Part shown: one piece after another, positions 53,751 to 64,000 of the stretch
Layout of the letters: each line of letters begins with the position of its first letter
Numbering within the stretch: position 1 is the first letter of the stretch
Assembly: GCA_963576565.1 (NCBI GenBank)
Contig: OY755046.1
Location: 61,297,471 to 61,361,470, forward strand
DNA length: 64,000 bases
Origin: Aspidapion aeneum
Lineage: Eukaryota > Arthropoda > Insecta > Coleoptera > Brentidae
Reading direction: 5' to 3'
Program-made: the position numbers and the translations under genes
Notes under the pieces: model-generated
The model's input: the letters and a program-made list of their open reading frames with translations, nothing else
Told to the model about the DNA's origin: nothing
Database searches by the model: none

Positions 53751-56700
53751 CCCGTGGGATAGTTGTGGAAGATTTTTACCTTCCTAGCCCGCGTAGCAAT
53801 GGCTAGAGAAGGCATTATTTTCGACGAAAATTTTTTTTGAGATAACGCCAAACATGTGGTATTTGGATGTATTTTGACCTATCCTAGCAATATCGTCGTG
53901 ATGTCTGTCTGTGTGTGTGGGTGTGTGTATTTTTTTTCCGTCCGTAACATGATAGCTCCTAAACCGCTGAACCGATTTTCATAGAATTTTCAGGTAAAAT
54001 AGTTTTCGACACACGAGCTGATTAGATTTTGTGCAAAATTCATTAATGCGTCAGTTTTTTGACAATTAAACACTTTAAAAATGCTAACTTTTTAACGGAG
54101 CATCGTATCAATACGCTGTTCGGAATACAGTAGACTATATTTTGCTTAATAATTAGTGTTATAACGAAAAACTTCGTAGGAGCGTTAGTTTCTGAGATAT
54201 TTACAAAAAACTGTTTTGAAGGCTAATATATTATCATGACTTCACTTGAAGTGTGATAATAGGCTAGCTATGAAGGTGTCAGATGCGTCATGGATCCATT
54301 TACATAATTTTTCACCGGGTGTTTGTCTCCAATTTGAGTAGAAGAGACTGTGTGACGTCATAAATCCAAGATGGCGGCTTTTTCGATGTGTTTTCACAAA
54401 CTTAGGCTTATAACTTAACTTTTACCGAAAAACTATAAATACGTTTTTTGTTTGCAAGAGAACACCAATTATGATGGTAAAGAAATTGACTTTATAACTT
54501 GAAAACTAACAAAGAGATAAAAAGCAATTTGATAAAATATTTTGAAAAAAATTAATATCTTTGTTAGTTTTTAAGATATAAAGCTAATTTATTTTTTATA
54601 TTAATTGCTGTTGTCTTGCAAACAAAAAACGTCTTTACAGTTTTTCAGTTTAATTATTTTAGCGAAATTTAGATGCCAAAGTTTGTAAATAAATGGAAAA
54701 TGCCGTAATTTTGGATTTATGACGTCATATAAGCCCTCCTACTCACATTTGAGGCAAACACCCGGCGACATAAAATTGACCGATTTATCACCAATCGAGG
54801 GTAGTATTAAACTTTTAAAAAAATAAATGGATCCATGACGGATCTGACACCTTCCTAGTTAGCCTATTACCATACTTCAAATGAAGCCATGACAATATAT
54901 TAGCCTTGAAAACAGTTTTTTGTAAATATCTCAGAAACTAAAGCTCCTACGAAGTTTTTGGTTATAACACGAAATATAGTCTACTATATTCCGAAAACAG
55001 TGTATTGATACGACGCTCCGTTAAAAAGTTAGCATTTTTTTAAATTTTTATATATATATTTATCGGTTTCACAACGTTCTACGTCTTCCGATACCCAATC
55101 TCCACTCGTTTCTGTTTCCCATAATTCATCATCTAGGCCTCTTATTCTTATTTCACTGTCTATACCTTCTCTCCAGCTTCTCCTTGGCCGTCCTCGTTTT
55201 CTTCGGCCAGTTGGTTTCCATTGTAGTATTTGTTTAGGTAGTCTTTCATCATTCATTCTTTGTACATGTCCGTACCACACCAGTTGTTTTCTTCTTATAT
55301 CATCCACTAAAGTACGTTCACCCACTGTCATAATTTCTCTTATTCTTTGATTTGTAACTCTTTCTCTTTTTGATTTCCCTGCTGCTCTTCTCCAATAGTC
55401 CATCTCCGTAGCGGAAAGCATTTTTTCTGTTCTATCCTTGATTGGCCATACTTCTGAGCCGTATGTAATAATACTTTTTACAATGGTGTTATATATAAGC
55501 TTTTTGTTATGTTTTGATATACTTTGGTCCCAAATTATTCCATTTAATAAAGTTATTGCTTTTCTTCCTTGTACGTTTCGATCTTTTATAGCTTTGTCTA
55601 GTGTTCCGTCAGCTGTAATTTTTAGACCTAAGTATTTATACTCACCACAGGAGTGAATTCGCTGCCCGGTATTTAAGATTACATCCTTTTTCATTCCACC
55701 GATACACATATACTCTGTCTTATTGAGATTAACCTCTAGTCCCCACTTATTGTACTCTTCTATTAGTTTTCGTGTCATATATTCGAGGTCGTCATAATCC
55801 TGAGCCACTACTATCTGATCATCGGCGAAACATAAAGTATACAAGGTGGTTTTGGCATTTTCTCTTCCATACTTTAAGGACTTGTTCCAAGTATATCTTG
55901 AAGAGCGTAGGCGAGATACAGCAACCTTGTTTAAGACCTTTATTTACTTGAAAGCCTTTGGTTAGTTTTGCTTTTATTTTAACTTTTGCCTTACTATTCC
56001 GGTATAACTCTTTGATGGCCTTAATTAGTTGTACGCTTATGTTTGTGTTTTCCAACGCTTTCCAAAGTAGATTTAGTGGTATACTATCATATGCCTTCTG
56101 CAAATCCACGTAAAGCAGATGCAGCTCTTGTCCGTATGCCATTTTCTTTTCAGTAACTTGGGTTATACAAAAGAGATGATCTGAAGTCGATCTACCCGCC
56201 CTGAAACCAGCTTGATCTTCTGCCTCCATGTCTTTATATTCGCTCTCTACTTTATTTCTTATTATTTTACCGTATATTCTGCTTAGCGTACTAGTCACAG
56301 ATATACCTCTATAATTGTCACATATATCTTTCCTTCCTTTTTTTTTAATTGTCAAAAAACTGTCATTAGCATTAATGAATTTTGACCAAAATCTAATCAG
56401 CTCCTAAGAGTGTCGAACGACGATATTGGTAGGATAGGTTTTTGGCGTTATTTCAAAAAAAATGTTTTCGTCGAAAATAATACCTTCTCTAGCCATTGCT
56501 ACGCGGGCTACGAAGCTAAAAAAAATAATATCATTTTTAGTTCTTGAGATACAAAGTTTCTTGAAACGGCAATTAAATCGTTGTTCTATTACAAACAAGT
56601 CATAACATAAAGATTATTTTTGTAAAGATGATGTGGCAAAAGTTAAAAGCAACAGTTTGTGAAAAAACATGGAAAAAATTCTTGGATTTTTGACGTCACA

Positions 56701-57116
56701 CAGGCGCTCTTACTCAAATTTGAGGTAAACACCCGGCGACCTAAAATTGAGTGATTCATAACCAATCGATTTGGAGAGTCTAAAACTTCCTACATAATTA
56801 TTTTTGTTTTTAGTAAAAAAAAGTTATACTTACTATTTTTTTGTATTTAAAAAAAAATTATATTTTTGTCCATTTTAAAAATATAACGCTAATTTCTTTA
56901 CTATCTTAATTGTTGTTCTATTGCAAACAAAAAACATATTAACAGTTTTTCTGTAAAACTAATTTTGCAAAAGTTATAAGCTAAAGCTTGTGAAAAAAAC
57001 ATGAAAAAAGCTGCCTCTTTGATTTATTACGTCACATCCGGTGACTTAAAATTGTGTGATATATTACCAATCGATCTAGCGTAGTTTAAAAGAATCTACC
57101 ACAACTATCCCACGGG
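53751..57116. mobile_element. 3.4-kb inverted-repeat element with internal LINE
   Basis: The ends CCCGTGGGATAGTTGTGG (53751-53768) and complement (57099-57116) are perfect. Further in, the left and right arms share ATGGCTAGAGAAGG, TTTTCGACGAAAA and AACGCCAAA in inverted order. A second, inner hairpin pairs about 54063-54380 with about 54715-55030 (TAACTTTTTAACGGAGC, TGACGTCATAAATCCA). No transposase. A LINE at about 55040-56345 interrupts the inner right side. Related fragments lie at 16985-17440, 33090-33230 and 36340-36395. Confidence 0.75.
55040..56345 (-). mobile_element. LINE copy 4, different subfamily, frameshifted
   Basis: Two overlapping minus-strand frames encode the RT. 55819-56355 has NYRGISVTSTLSRIYGKII, AGFRAGRSTSDH, LLYVDLQKAYDS and [16 protein letters not shown]. 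55029-55844 starts LCFADDQIVV and ends with [21 protein letters not shown] frameshift at about 55845 separates them. The active-site FADD is intact. It is clearly related to, but distinct from, the 33533/41882/61078 family. The 3' end has a TATATA tail. The target duplication is unclear because of T runs. Confidence 0.85.
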
Positions 57117-57390
57117 ATACCATAGGCCTCTCAGCGAACTTGAGTGGCTTTTTTTCAGACCCACACATACATCAATTTAAGGCCTATTCAGTTTTTGCAA
57201 CAGATTTTTAAAAGAAAAAAATCATTTACTTTTTTGCCGACTACAAGATTGCAAAGGGACAAATACTTGAATTTTTGATTATTAAAAGTGCTAGAAGACT
57301 ATTCTTAACCCAATCCTTTTTTTTTTTAATCTAAAATAAAGAAGTATCACTTCTGTCTATTAAAATCGATCCGTTGTTACGTCTGGTTAT

Positions 57391-58479
57391 ACAGGGTGTC
57401 CCATAACTTAGGGGCCATAGTGCAGCAGCTCATAGAGGAAGTTATTTCCGAGAAAAAAGTTTATATATCATGGGGGTCAACACACATCTGTTTTTAGGTT
57501 ATAGGCTTTTTAAAGTAAGAGAAGTGGGAGGAAAAAAGGGTTTTACAAAAAAAAGAAAATCTGTCACAGCCAGCTGATTACTCAGCTTATTGTGATTCAA
57601 AACTGTGGTATTCCTTTTTTTGATAACATTACTAGTTGAGGAGATACAGGCTGTCAAAATAACCTCCAAAAATGTATAAGAAATACAGTACAATCCAGAT
57701 TATCCAAATCGCAATTTTCCGAAATCCGGTTTATCCGAAACAAACTTTAAAAACAAAAATCCCGATTAACCGAAAAAATTCGCATTATACGACACCCGTC
57801 TGGGATTCACCTATACTGCTAGGTGGTTCGCCTCGGGGTTTCACGGCAATACGACGGTCTAAAATGCGAATTGTTTTAGTTAGCCGACAGAGTGTTACAA
57901 ATGTTTTTAAGTCGATCTAATGATATACGCATCCTAAACTCATATTTTCCAAAAAAAAATTAAAAAATCTGATTAACCGAAATTTCGATTATCCGAAATC
58001 ACTTTGGTCCACATTATTTCGGATAATCGGGACTCTACTGTATAATTTTTTTTTAAATTAATTTTTGCTTACTTATTCTTTTAAAAAATATCTATAATAT
58101 TTTATTATTATGTCTCGCTAGAGACTTGTTTTTATAAACAAAAAATATTTAAAAAAAACTTTGCGCTTAATATGGCATTTATAAAAGTTTATCCCAAAAA
58201 AATAGTTTTTTCTAAAAAAAATTGGCCGACTAACTTTTTTCAAAATAATTTTAATTTTAATTTATTGCTCTTGTTCTAGTACACAACTTTACCCAATTTC
58301 ATATTTTTGATGCGTTCTTTAAAAAAGTTATTATCAAAAAAGTTTAAAAAATTGCCAAATTTGATGCTCTGTATCTCGACAAAGAGTTTTGACTCATGCA
58401 TTATAGAAACTTTTTTATCAGACATGACCTCCTCTATCACCTGTTGGCCTATGGCCCCTAAGTTATGGGACACCCTGTA
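57391..58479. mobile_element. MITE with ACAGGGTGTCCC ends, carrying a nested element
   Basis: The ends ACAGGGTGTCCCATAACTTA and complement match over about 30 bp (through GGGGCCATAG). Flanking TA(TA) suggests Tc1/mariner-type insertion. No transposase. Split at 57686-58040 by a pogo/Tigger-like MITE. Confidence 0.85.
57686..58040. mobile_element. Pogo/Tigger-like MITE
   Basis: The ends CAGTACAATCCAGATTATCC and CGGATAATCGGGACTCTACTG are imperfect inverted repeats with a TA target on each side (57684-57685, 58041-58042). GATTATCCGAAA-type ends are characteristic of pogo/Tigger elements. 355 bp, with no transposase domain recognised. Confidence 0.8.
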
Positions 58480-59640
58480 TAGTAGGCAGCCAACACGACA
58501 CGGCCAATGACTTGAAACAGTTGTTTCATTTTTGTTGGGCGCATTGTTTTATTTTTTGGTGGTGACATTTTTAATAGGTAGGTGCATTATTTTCCTAAAA
58601 TTGTTATCCACTGAAATGGCTTTGCCTAAGCCTTTTAAGAAAAATTCAGTGAAAAATCATTGCAGTGATTTATCTTTTTTCATTTATAAATAAATGGATC
58701 ATAGGCTGCCAGCATTAAGCTACCTCCAAACCCAAAACAACTAGGTATTCTGGATGGCTGACACCCAAAAAAAAAACACGATTTTATTAAAAAGTTATCT
58801 GATGTATGGGCAATAAATTATATACGAAGTTGTATGGGTCTGAAAGAATAGACATTGAAAATATTAGAGATATTACAGTAAATTACAAGGAATTTGACTC
58901 CGTATTGTTATACGCATCTGATACATTGTAATTTTAGCTTCATCGTAGTTTGCCTATTATTTAAAAAAATGACACATATCACATTCATTGCAAAAAATTG
59001 TATATATATATTAATAATATTGCAGCTTGTACAGTCTATAAAATTTGGGTGCCTTTCTCAAAAAAATATAATAAGAGTAGTTTTCGAAAATTTTTGGAGG
59101 TCTATACTTATTAAACAAAAAAAATACTCACGTTTTTCTTACAAAGAAAAAAAAATCATTTTTTGGCACCTGTTGCTCAAAATTCTAATGGATATTGGTG
59201 GGGGACAATAAAAACAAAATTTTATTTTTGGAAACAAAATTTGGGAAATAATAACAAAAAAATTGCTCTTTATAATCGTATATATATAACGTTTTATGTA
59301 TTTTATATAGCTTTTAAACATTGTACTTGTAAAATTGTAGGTATATATATTTACTTCGTTTTTTCTTTAAAACTGTACAATTGTATATACACAGCACAGA
59401 ATTGATTTAATATAATATCAAATAGTTCGTCTGTTTTCTATTTTATACAGTATCTTTTAAATAAAAAAACACCCAACTGTTAAATCTACTTGTAACTACT
59501 AGTCGCAGTTGGGTACAAAATTGATATGGGTGAGAGCATGGAGGACACCAAAGTAATTACAGCAAATTAAAGGACATTTGCAATGGATTACACCGCTCAA
59601 CAGGTAAAATGTTGCAGGAATATTTTTTGTGGATTATTAT
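58480..59640. other. Intergenic, nothing recognised
   Basis: AT-rich sequence with no gene. A small hairpin (ACCCAACTG at about 59470 against CAGTTGGGT at about 59507) is the only structure noted. Confidence 0.4.
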
Positions 59641-59649
59641 TCTCCAGGA

Positions 59650-60840
59650 TACCCTGATTCCATAACCACCTTTGGTTTATCTAAGTTGGCTCACTTTTGT
59701 AGGAAAAAAAATAAAAACTGTTTTTCGTAAAACTCATATAAAAAAAATGATATCTTGATAGCATCTAAAGGGATACAACTCGAAATTGGGATAAAATTGA
59801 GGGATCATTAGCTGTATCTTACAGCGGAATATAAAAACCATCCGTAGCCGTGTTACGAATATATGTGCAAAAAACTGCTAAAAATTGATAAATTTGAAAA
59901 CAAGCCAATACAACAAAACGAATAGCTAAGAAGAAAATTTGGGTTGACCGTTGTATCAAATAAAAAATTTACTACAAAAAATGTCCTATACATTTTTTTC
60001 AGACGTTCACAATTATGGAAGTAAATTTGTAAAGTTGATCAAAAATAAAAACGGATTGTCTCTGAAATTAATACTCTTTTTAAATTGCGTTTTTGTTAAT
60101 TTAAAACAGAAAACATTTCTTTGAAGACTGTCTTTGGTGTTGTTGATCAGGTGTTGTTGCACATCTTAAAAAATGAGAATTCAAAGAACACCAACATAAA
60201 AAATAAAAATTCAAAACCTCCACGAAAGTCCAAAAAAATTGAAAATCACCTTAGTATTCGACAGAAAAGTCAAGACTCAATGACACGTTAACTGTACGAT
60301 TGAGAACTACACATTTAAAGAAAATATCGCGTCTTGTAATTGCAAAATGATAAAAAACGATCAAAAACCATAGCTTATCTTATTTTTTTTATGACAATAA
60401 GAAACAATTGTTTTCTCTGTTTTTTTTGCAACATTCTACTTCAAACGTAGATATCTTTCAACCTGATGATTTTACGATAAAATGTATTTGACATATTTTT
60501 TGGCTACTTCTCGAGGAAATTTAATGGTATGACTGACAATCCACGTTGCCAAGCGGCTTTTATTAAATTAATTTTTTTCTGAAAAATCGCTTTTTTTCGG
60601 TTTCGAAACGTATTCTAATCAGGCGCGCTTATGTAAACATACTATTTTTTTGCACAAAAATTCTTCAGGCAATACTTTATTATTTTGCCACATTTTGATA
60701 ATTTGCTGCCTATAGTTTTAATGTTATGGGACATTTTGTAACGAAAAACACGGTGAAAAAAAAATCGTTTTTTATTTTTTTTTACACAAAAGTGAGCCAA
60801 CTTGAACAAACCAATGGTAGTTACGGAATCAGTAGGTAGC
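59650..60840. mobile_element. Inverted-repeat element, about 1.2 kb
   Basis: GATTCCATAACCACCTTTGG and AGTTGGCTCACTTTTGT near 59660-59700 recur inverted near 60790-60830, with similarity over about 100 bp. No ORF; the exact ends are uncertain. Confidence 0.6.
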
Positions 60841-61077
60841 ACTCAATAAAAATTCAATTTTCTTTTTTTTTTCAACAAGAACTTTTTTTTATTTTGTAGA
60901 GCGGTGTTATCAAAGCCATTTCATTAAAATCGCCTGAAATTTAGGTAATTTGTATGCCTTAAAGCCGACATCTGTGACAAAATGGCGTCTAACGACCACG
61001 ATATAGACTCCTGTTTAAAAAAAATATAGCCTATAGCACCTTCGGGATCGGTAGCAATTTAACGACACTTTTTTCGT

Positions 61078-62830
61078 TTTTTTTATTTAGTCGGTTTAGA
61101 ACGGTTTTCTACGTTGTCCGACGCCTATTCTCCACCTCCTTCGATCCTGATAATCATCTTCTGTCAGATTTTTTTGACTCATTGATCTTTGGATTGACTG
61201 TTGCCATTCTAGTTTAGGACGCCCTCTTTTTCTGCGCCCTATTGGTTGCCATTCTAGGACCTGCTTTGGTAATCTTTCGTCGTTCATCCGTTGTACATGG
61301 CCGTACCATATCAGTTGTCTTTTAGTGATGTCATCCGTTATGCTCCCTTCGATTCCCGTTCTTTCTTTTATGATCTCATTTCTTATGTGATCTGTTCTAG
61401 ATATTCTCATTGATCTTATTGCATCCATTTCGACACTTTCCATTTTTGTTTTGTATTTTTCTGTTACGCGACAAGTCTCTATTCCATACAACAGCGTGCT
61501 TTTCACCATTTTTTCATATATGTTAAATTTTACATTCTTTTTTATCTTTCTGCTCCATAAAATACTGTTAAGACATCCAATAACCTTTTTTGCTTTTACT
61601 ATTCTTTTTTCCAGTTCTTTACAGTCTGTTCCTGTCTTATCAAATGTGACACCCAAGTATACATACTCATTGCATGGAGATATTACTTGTCCATTGTCTA
61701 GTTCTAACTCACTGGATTCGTTTCCAATACATAAGTACTGTGTCTTGTCCACGTTCACTGTTAATCCCCACTTTTGGTATTCTTCCATTAACTTTCTCAT
61801 CATATACTCCATGTCCTCTTTATCATTAGCTACAATTACTTGGTCGTCAGCAAACTGTAGTGTGTATATGGTAAATCGGTTGTTAAGTTGTATTCCCATG
61901 CCGTGCACTTTCCGTTTCCAGTTTTTAGAGCTACTGCGATATATATTTTAAAAAGAGTTGGAGAAATACAACATCCCTGTCTTAAGCCTTTTGTTACCAG
62001 GAATTCTTTTGAAAGTCGATTTCCAATTTTAATTTTAGATTTTGACCCTTTGTATGATTGATATTAATCTGCTCTAGCACTGTCCATAGTTTTTCTACTG
62101 GAACGGTATCATATGCTTTTTGTAGGTCCACAAAGGTAACATGAGTCTCTATATTTCTGGCGCTCCTTTTCTCAATTACTTGTTTAAGACAAAAAACATT
62201 ATCACTACAAGATCTGCCTGCACGAAACCCACTTTGCTCTTCTTCTTCTTGTTCATGAAAATCCTTCTCTATTAGATCTCTAAGAATCCTACCGTACAAT
62301 CTACTGAGAGTACTAGTTACTGAAATTCCTCTGTAATTGTTGCAATCCAGCTTGTTTCCTTTTTTATGTATTGAGAATATGAATGCAATTTTCCAATCAT
62401 CAGGTACTGGATGTCCGTTTATGCATTGATTGATAATATATGTGAGATTTTCGATTAGTTTCTCTGATCCATATTTGAGCATTTCAGCATATATTCCTCC
62501 AGGTCCGCTAGCTTTTCTGGATTTAAGCTTTTTAATACTATTTTTTATCATTTCTTTTTCGATGATTACTTCCTCTCCGTGTACTTCTATGTCTCTCCTC
62601 GGAGAGGCTGCCAGATATTCGAGTCTCGTTTCCTGCAGCAGTCCCTTATAGTGTTCTGTCCATTGTTCTGGTTTGATGATCTGTTTACTTTTTCTTTTGT
62701 TGGGTTTTTTACTGTAGAAATGAATTTCCATACTTCAGAACTCTGCCTACCTCCTACGTGTGTATTGATATCGTGGCATTTGCCCTCGAACAGTTCATTT
62801 TTTTCTGTGCGTATCAAATTTCTCGGCTGT
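61078..62830 (-). mobile_element. LINE copy 3, longest of its family here
   Basis: Minus strand. 61994-62731 covers the start of RT (WKIAFIFSIHKKGN, NYRGISVTSTLSRLYGRIL, SGFRAGRSCSDN, TFVDLQKAYDTV), and after indels around 61910-62060, 61096-61908 covers FADDQVIVAND to [20 protein letters not shown]. The FADD box is intact, but the frame is broken. The upstream piece 62587-62830 encodes the linker before RT. The endonuclease is missing (5' truncation). The target duplication CTTTTTTCGT is at 61068-61077 and 62831-62840. Confidence 0.9.
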
Positions 62831-62840
62831 CTTTTTTCGT

Positions 62841-63100
62841 CCAAATCGATTTAGTCGTTTAGCCTCTATCGCGACACAAACATATCCCAACCGAAAAACA
62901 CCCTTTCGCCGTGCTGCAGTTGGGTAAAAATAATCCCAACATTGGATTGCCAATGGAATGCTAACCATTAACTTGACCCATATAAGTGATACATCGTTTA
63001 AAAGGTAATTTAATTTCCTGCAATAAGGTTTTTTATACATTTCTCTCTAAAATGTTTAGGTTTTGAGGCAAAACCTAATAATTTTGCGTATAATACACAC
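62841..63100. other. Short intergenic stretch
   Basis: No gene or clear repeat, apart from CAGTTGGGTAAAAATAATCC near 62919, which echoes the sequence near 59507. Confidence 0.35.
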
Positions 63101-63109
63101 TTAAGGGTT

Positions 63110-63930
63110 TGTACGAGAATGGGATGAAAAGTTTCCGGCCTAGCCTATAACTGGCCTGATTTGCTGTTCTGTTCCAACGTGTTTGTGTAGCCTTGCTTGT
63201 GATCAGTATACGCTCGAACTTTAAAGTGAGTGCGTCAAGTAGGTAGTTTGTGTCCTGCTTATTTTGAAAGTTTGTCAATTTTAAAAGATGGAAAAAAACA
63301 TAACATAAAAAAGATAAGTGCCGTGATAAAATATTTTCATATTAAAGGGTTATCGCTGACGGAAATAAAAGCTGAACTAGATGCTACACTAGGGGAATCT
63401 GGTCCTTCCTATACCACAGTTAAAACCTGGGTATCGGACTTTAAACGAGGTTGTACAGCAAAAACGGCAACTTCTGAAGAAATGGTGCAAACCATTCACA
63501 AACTAATTCTAAAAGATTGCAGATTAAGACTGGAAGGGGTAGCTGAGGCTGTGAGCATATCAAAAGAGCGAGTTCACCATATTTTATGTAAATTTTTAGG
63601 TATGAGAAAGCTATCCGCCCGATGGGTGCCGCGTTTGCTCACGCCAGATCAAAAGCTCGTACGTCTAACCATTTCAGAGGAGAATTTGGCACTGTTTAGA
63701 TGTGATTCAGGGGACTTTTTGCGTAGATTTATTACGGTTTATGAAACATGGGTTCATCATTTTACCCCTGAAACTAAGCAACAGTCCAAACAATGGACGG
63801 CAAAGGATGAACCATACCTAGCCCCGTCAGAGTTATTTGTTTCCAAACCTAAAAAATGTCTTGCAGGAAAAAAACTCGAAAACTATAAGTCTGACGAAAA
63901 ACATACATAAAAGCATTTTTTTAGGAAATT
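63110..63930 (+). pseudogene. Mariner-type transposase, broken
   Basis: The likely start ATG is at 63288, but a one-base loss in the following A run puts it out of frame with the main body. The body (open from 63230 through an upstream non-ATG codon to 63910) has both helix-turn-helix regions (KKISAVIKYFHIKGLSLTEI; ISKERVHHILCKFLGMRKL), then WVPRLLTPDQK and the first catalytic block VYETWVHHFTPETKQQSKQW. The usual Asp before ETW is Tyr, which would abolish catalysis. After TAKDEPY the sequence jumps to a LAPSELF-KPKKCLAGKK region, so the central catalytic portion has been deleted. Clearly inactive. Confidence 0.85.
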
Positions 63931-64000
63931 TTATTGTCTTTAATTTTCGTTTAAAACTTTTTTTCTACAAACTATAGAAAATAATATATTTATAAAAAAC

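Noticed and set aside
58894..59405. Hydrophobic open frames suggesting a membrane protein
   Set aside because: Low-complexity AT-rich sequence with no splice context, start context or recognisable family.
61451..61951. Plus-strand frames opposite LINE copies (also 33908-34543 and 50126-50455)
   Set aside because: The same antisense frame appears opposite every copy of the LINE RT and has no independent support.

Overview
This is a piece of an AT-rich, intron-rich, transposon-laden animal genome, almost certainly an insect and probably a beetle. The insect call rests on the gene content (a Posterior sex combs-type Polycomb gene and a MAN1/LEMD3 gene) and on the mix of BEL/Pao, LINE, Penelope-like, mariner, Harbinger and piggyBac-like elements. 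The beetle call is only an impression. No bacterial operon, CRISPR array, rRNA or tRNA gene was found.

Two host genes lie head to tail on the + strand. (1) The last three coding exons of a MAN1-like inner-nuclear-membrane protein are at 4439-7001; its earlier exons lie left of the window. (2) A complete Psc/PCGF gene can be assembled by hand from 14 coding exons between 13122 and 52744. All splice sites are GT-AG, all phases match, and the total is 4626 nt = 1541 codons plus stop. It encodes an N-terminal C3HC4 RING, a RAWUL domain split over three exons, and a long low-complexity tail like that of fly Psc. A splice acceptor 10 nt before the ATG implies a non-coding first exon further upstream.

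Most of the rest is mobile DNA in introns. Region by region: 1-3720, a decaying tandem array of YqaJ-type exonuclease genes in a MAN1 intron. 4725-6825, a MITE and a P-element-like transposase remnant in MAN1 introns. 7002-13111, intergenic, with palindromes and a terminal-inverted-repeat element full of GGTTC pentamers. 13666-17515, Psc introns with minisatellites and Penelope-like pieces, one of them inserted just before a splice acceptor. 17682-27008, a LINE carrying a foldback element, then tandem copies of the exon-6 acceptor and exon start, one of which is split by a BEL element that has lost its reverse transcriptase. 27184-39476, a solo LTR, a 2-kb TA-flanked element, a LINE, and a mariner carrying a piggyBac-like MITE. 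39688-50843, a Harbinger-like element containing a LINE containing a full-length, apparently intact BEL/Pao retrotransposon. 52745-64000, Psc 3' UTR, then inverted-repeat elements, two more LINEs and a mariner remnant.

The most unusual structures are the repeated splice-junction/exon fragments inside Psc, the RT-less BEL element with near-identical LTRs, the YqaJ array, and the nested insertions that can be ordered in time from their target-site duplications. All exon and element boundaries come from reading the sequence by eye; none has been confirmed by transcript data or database search.
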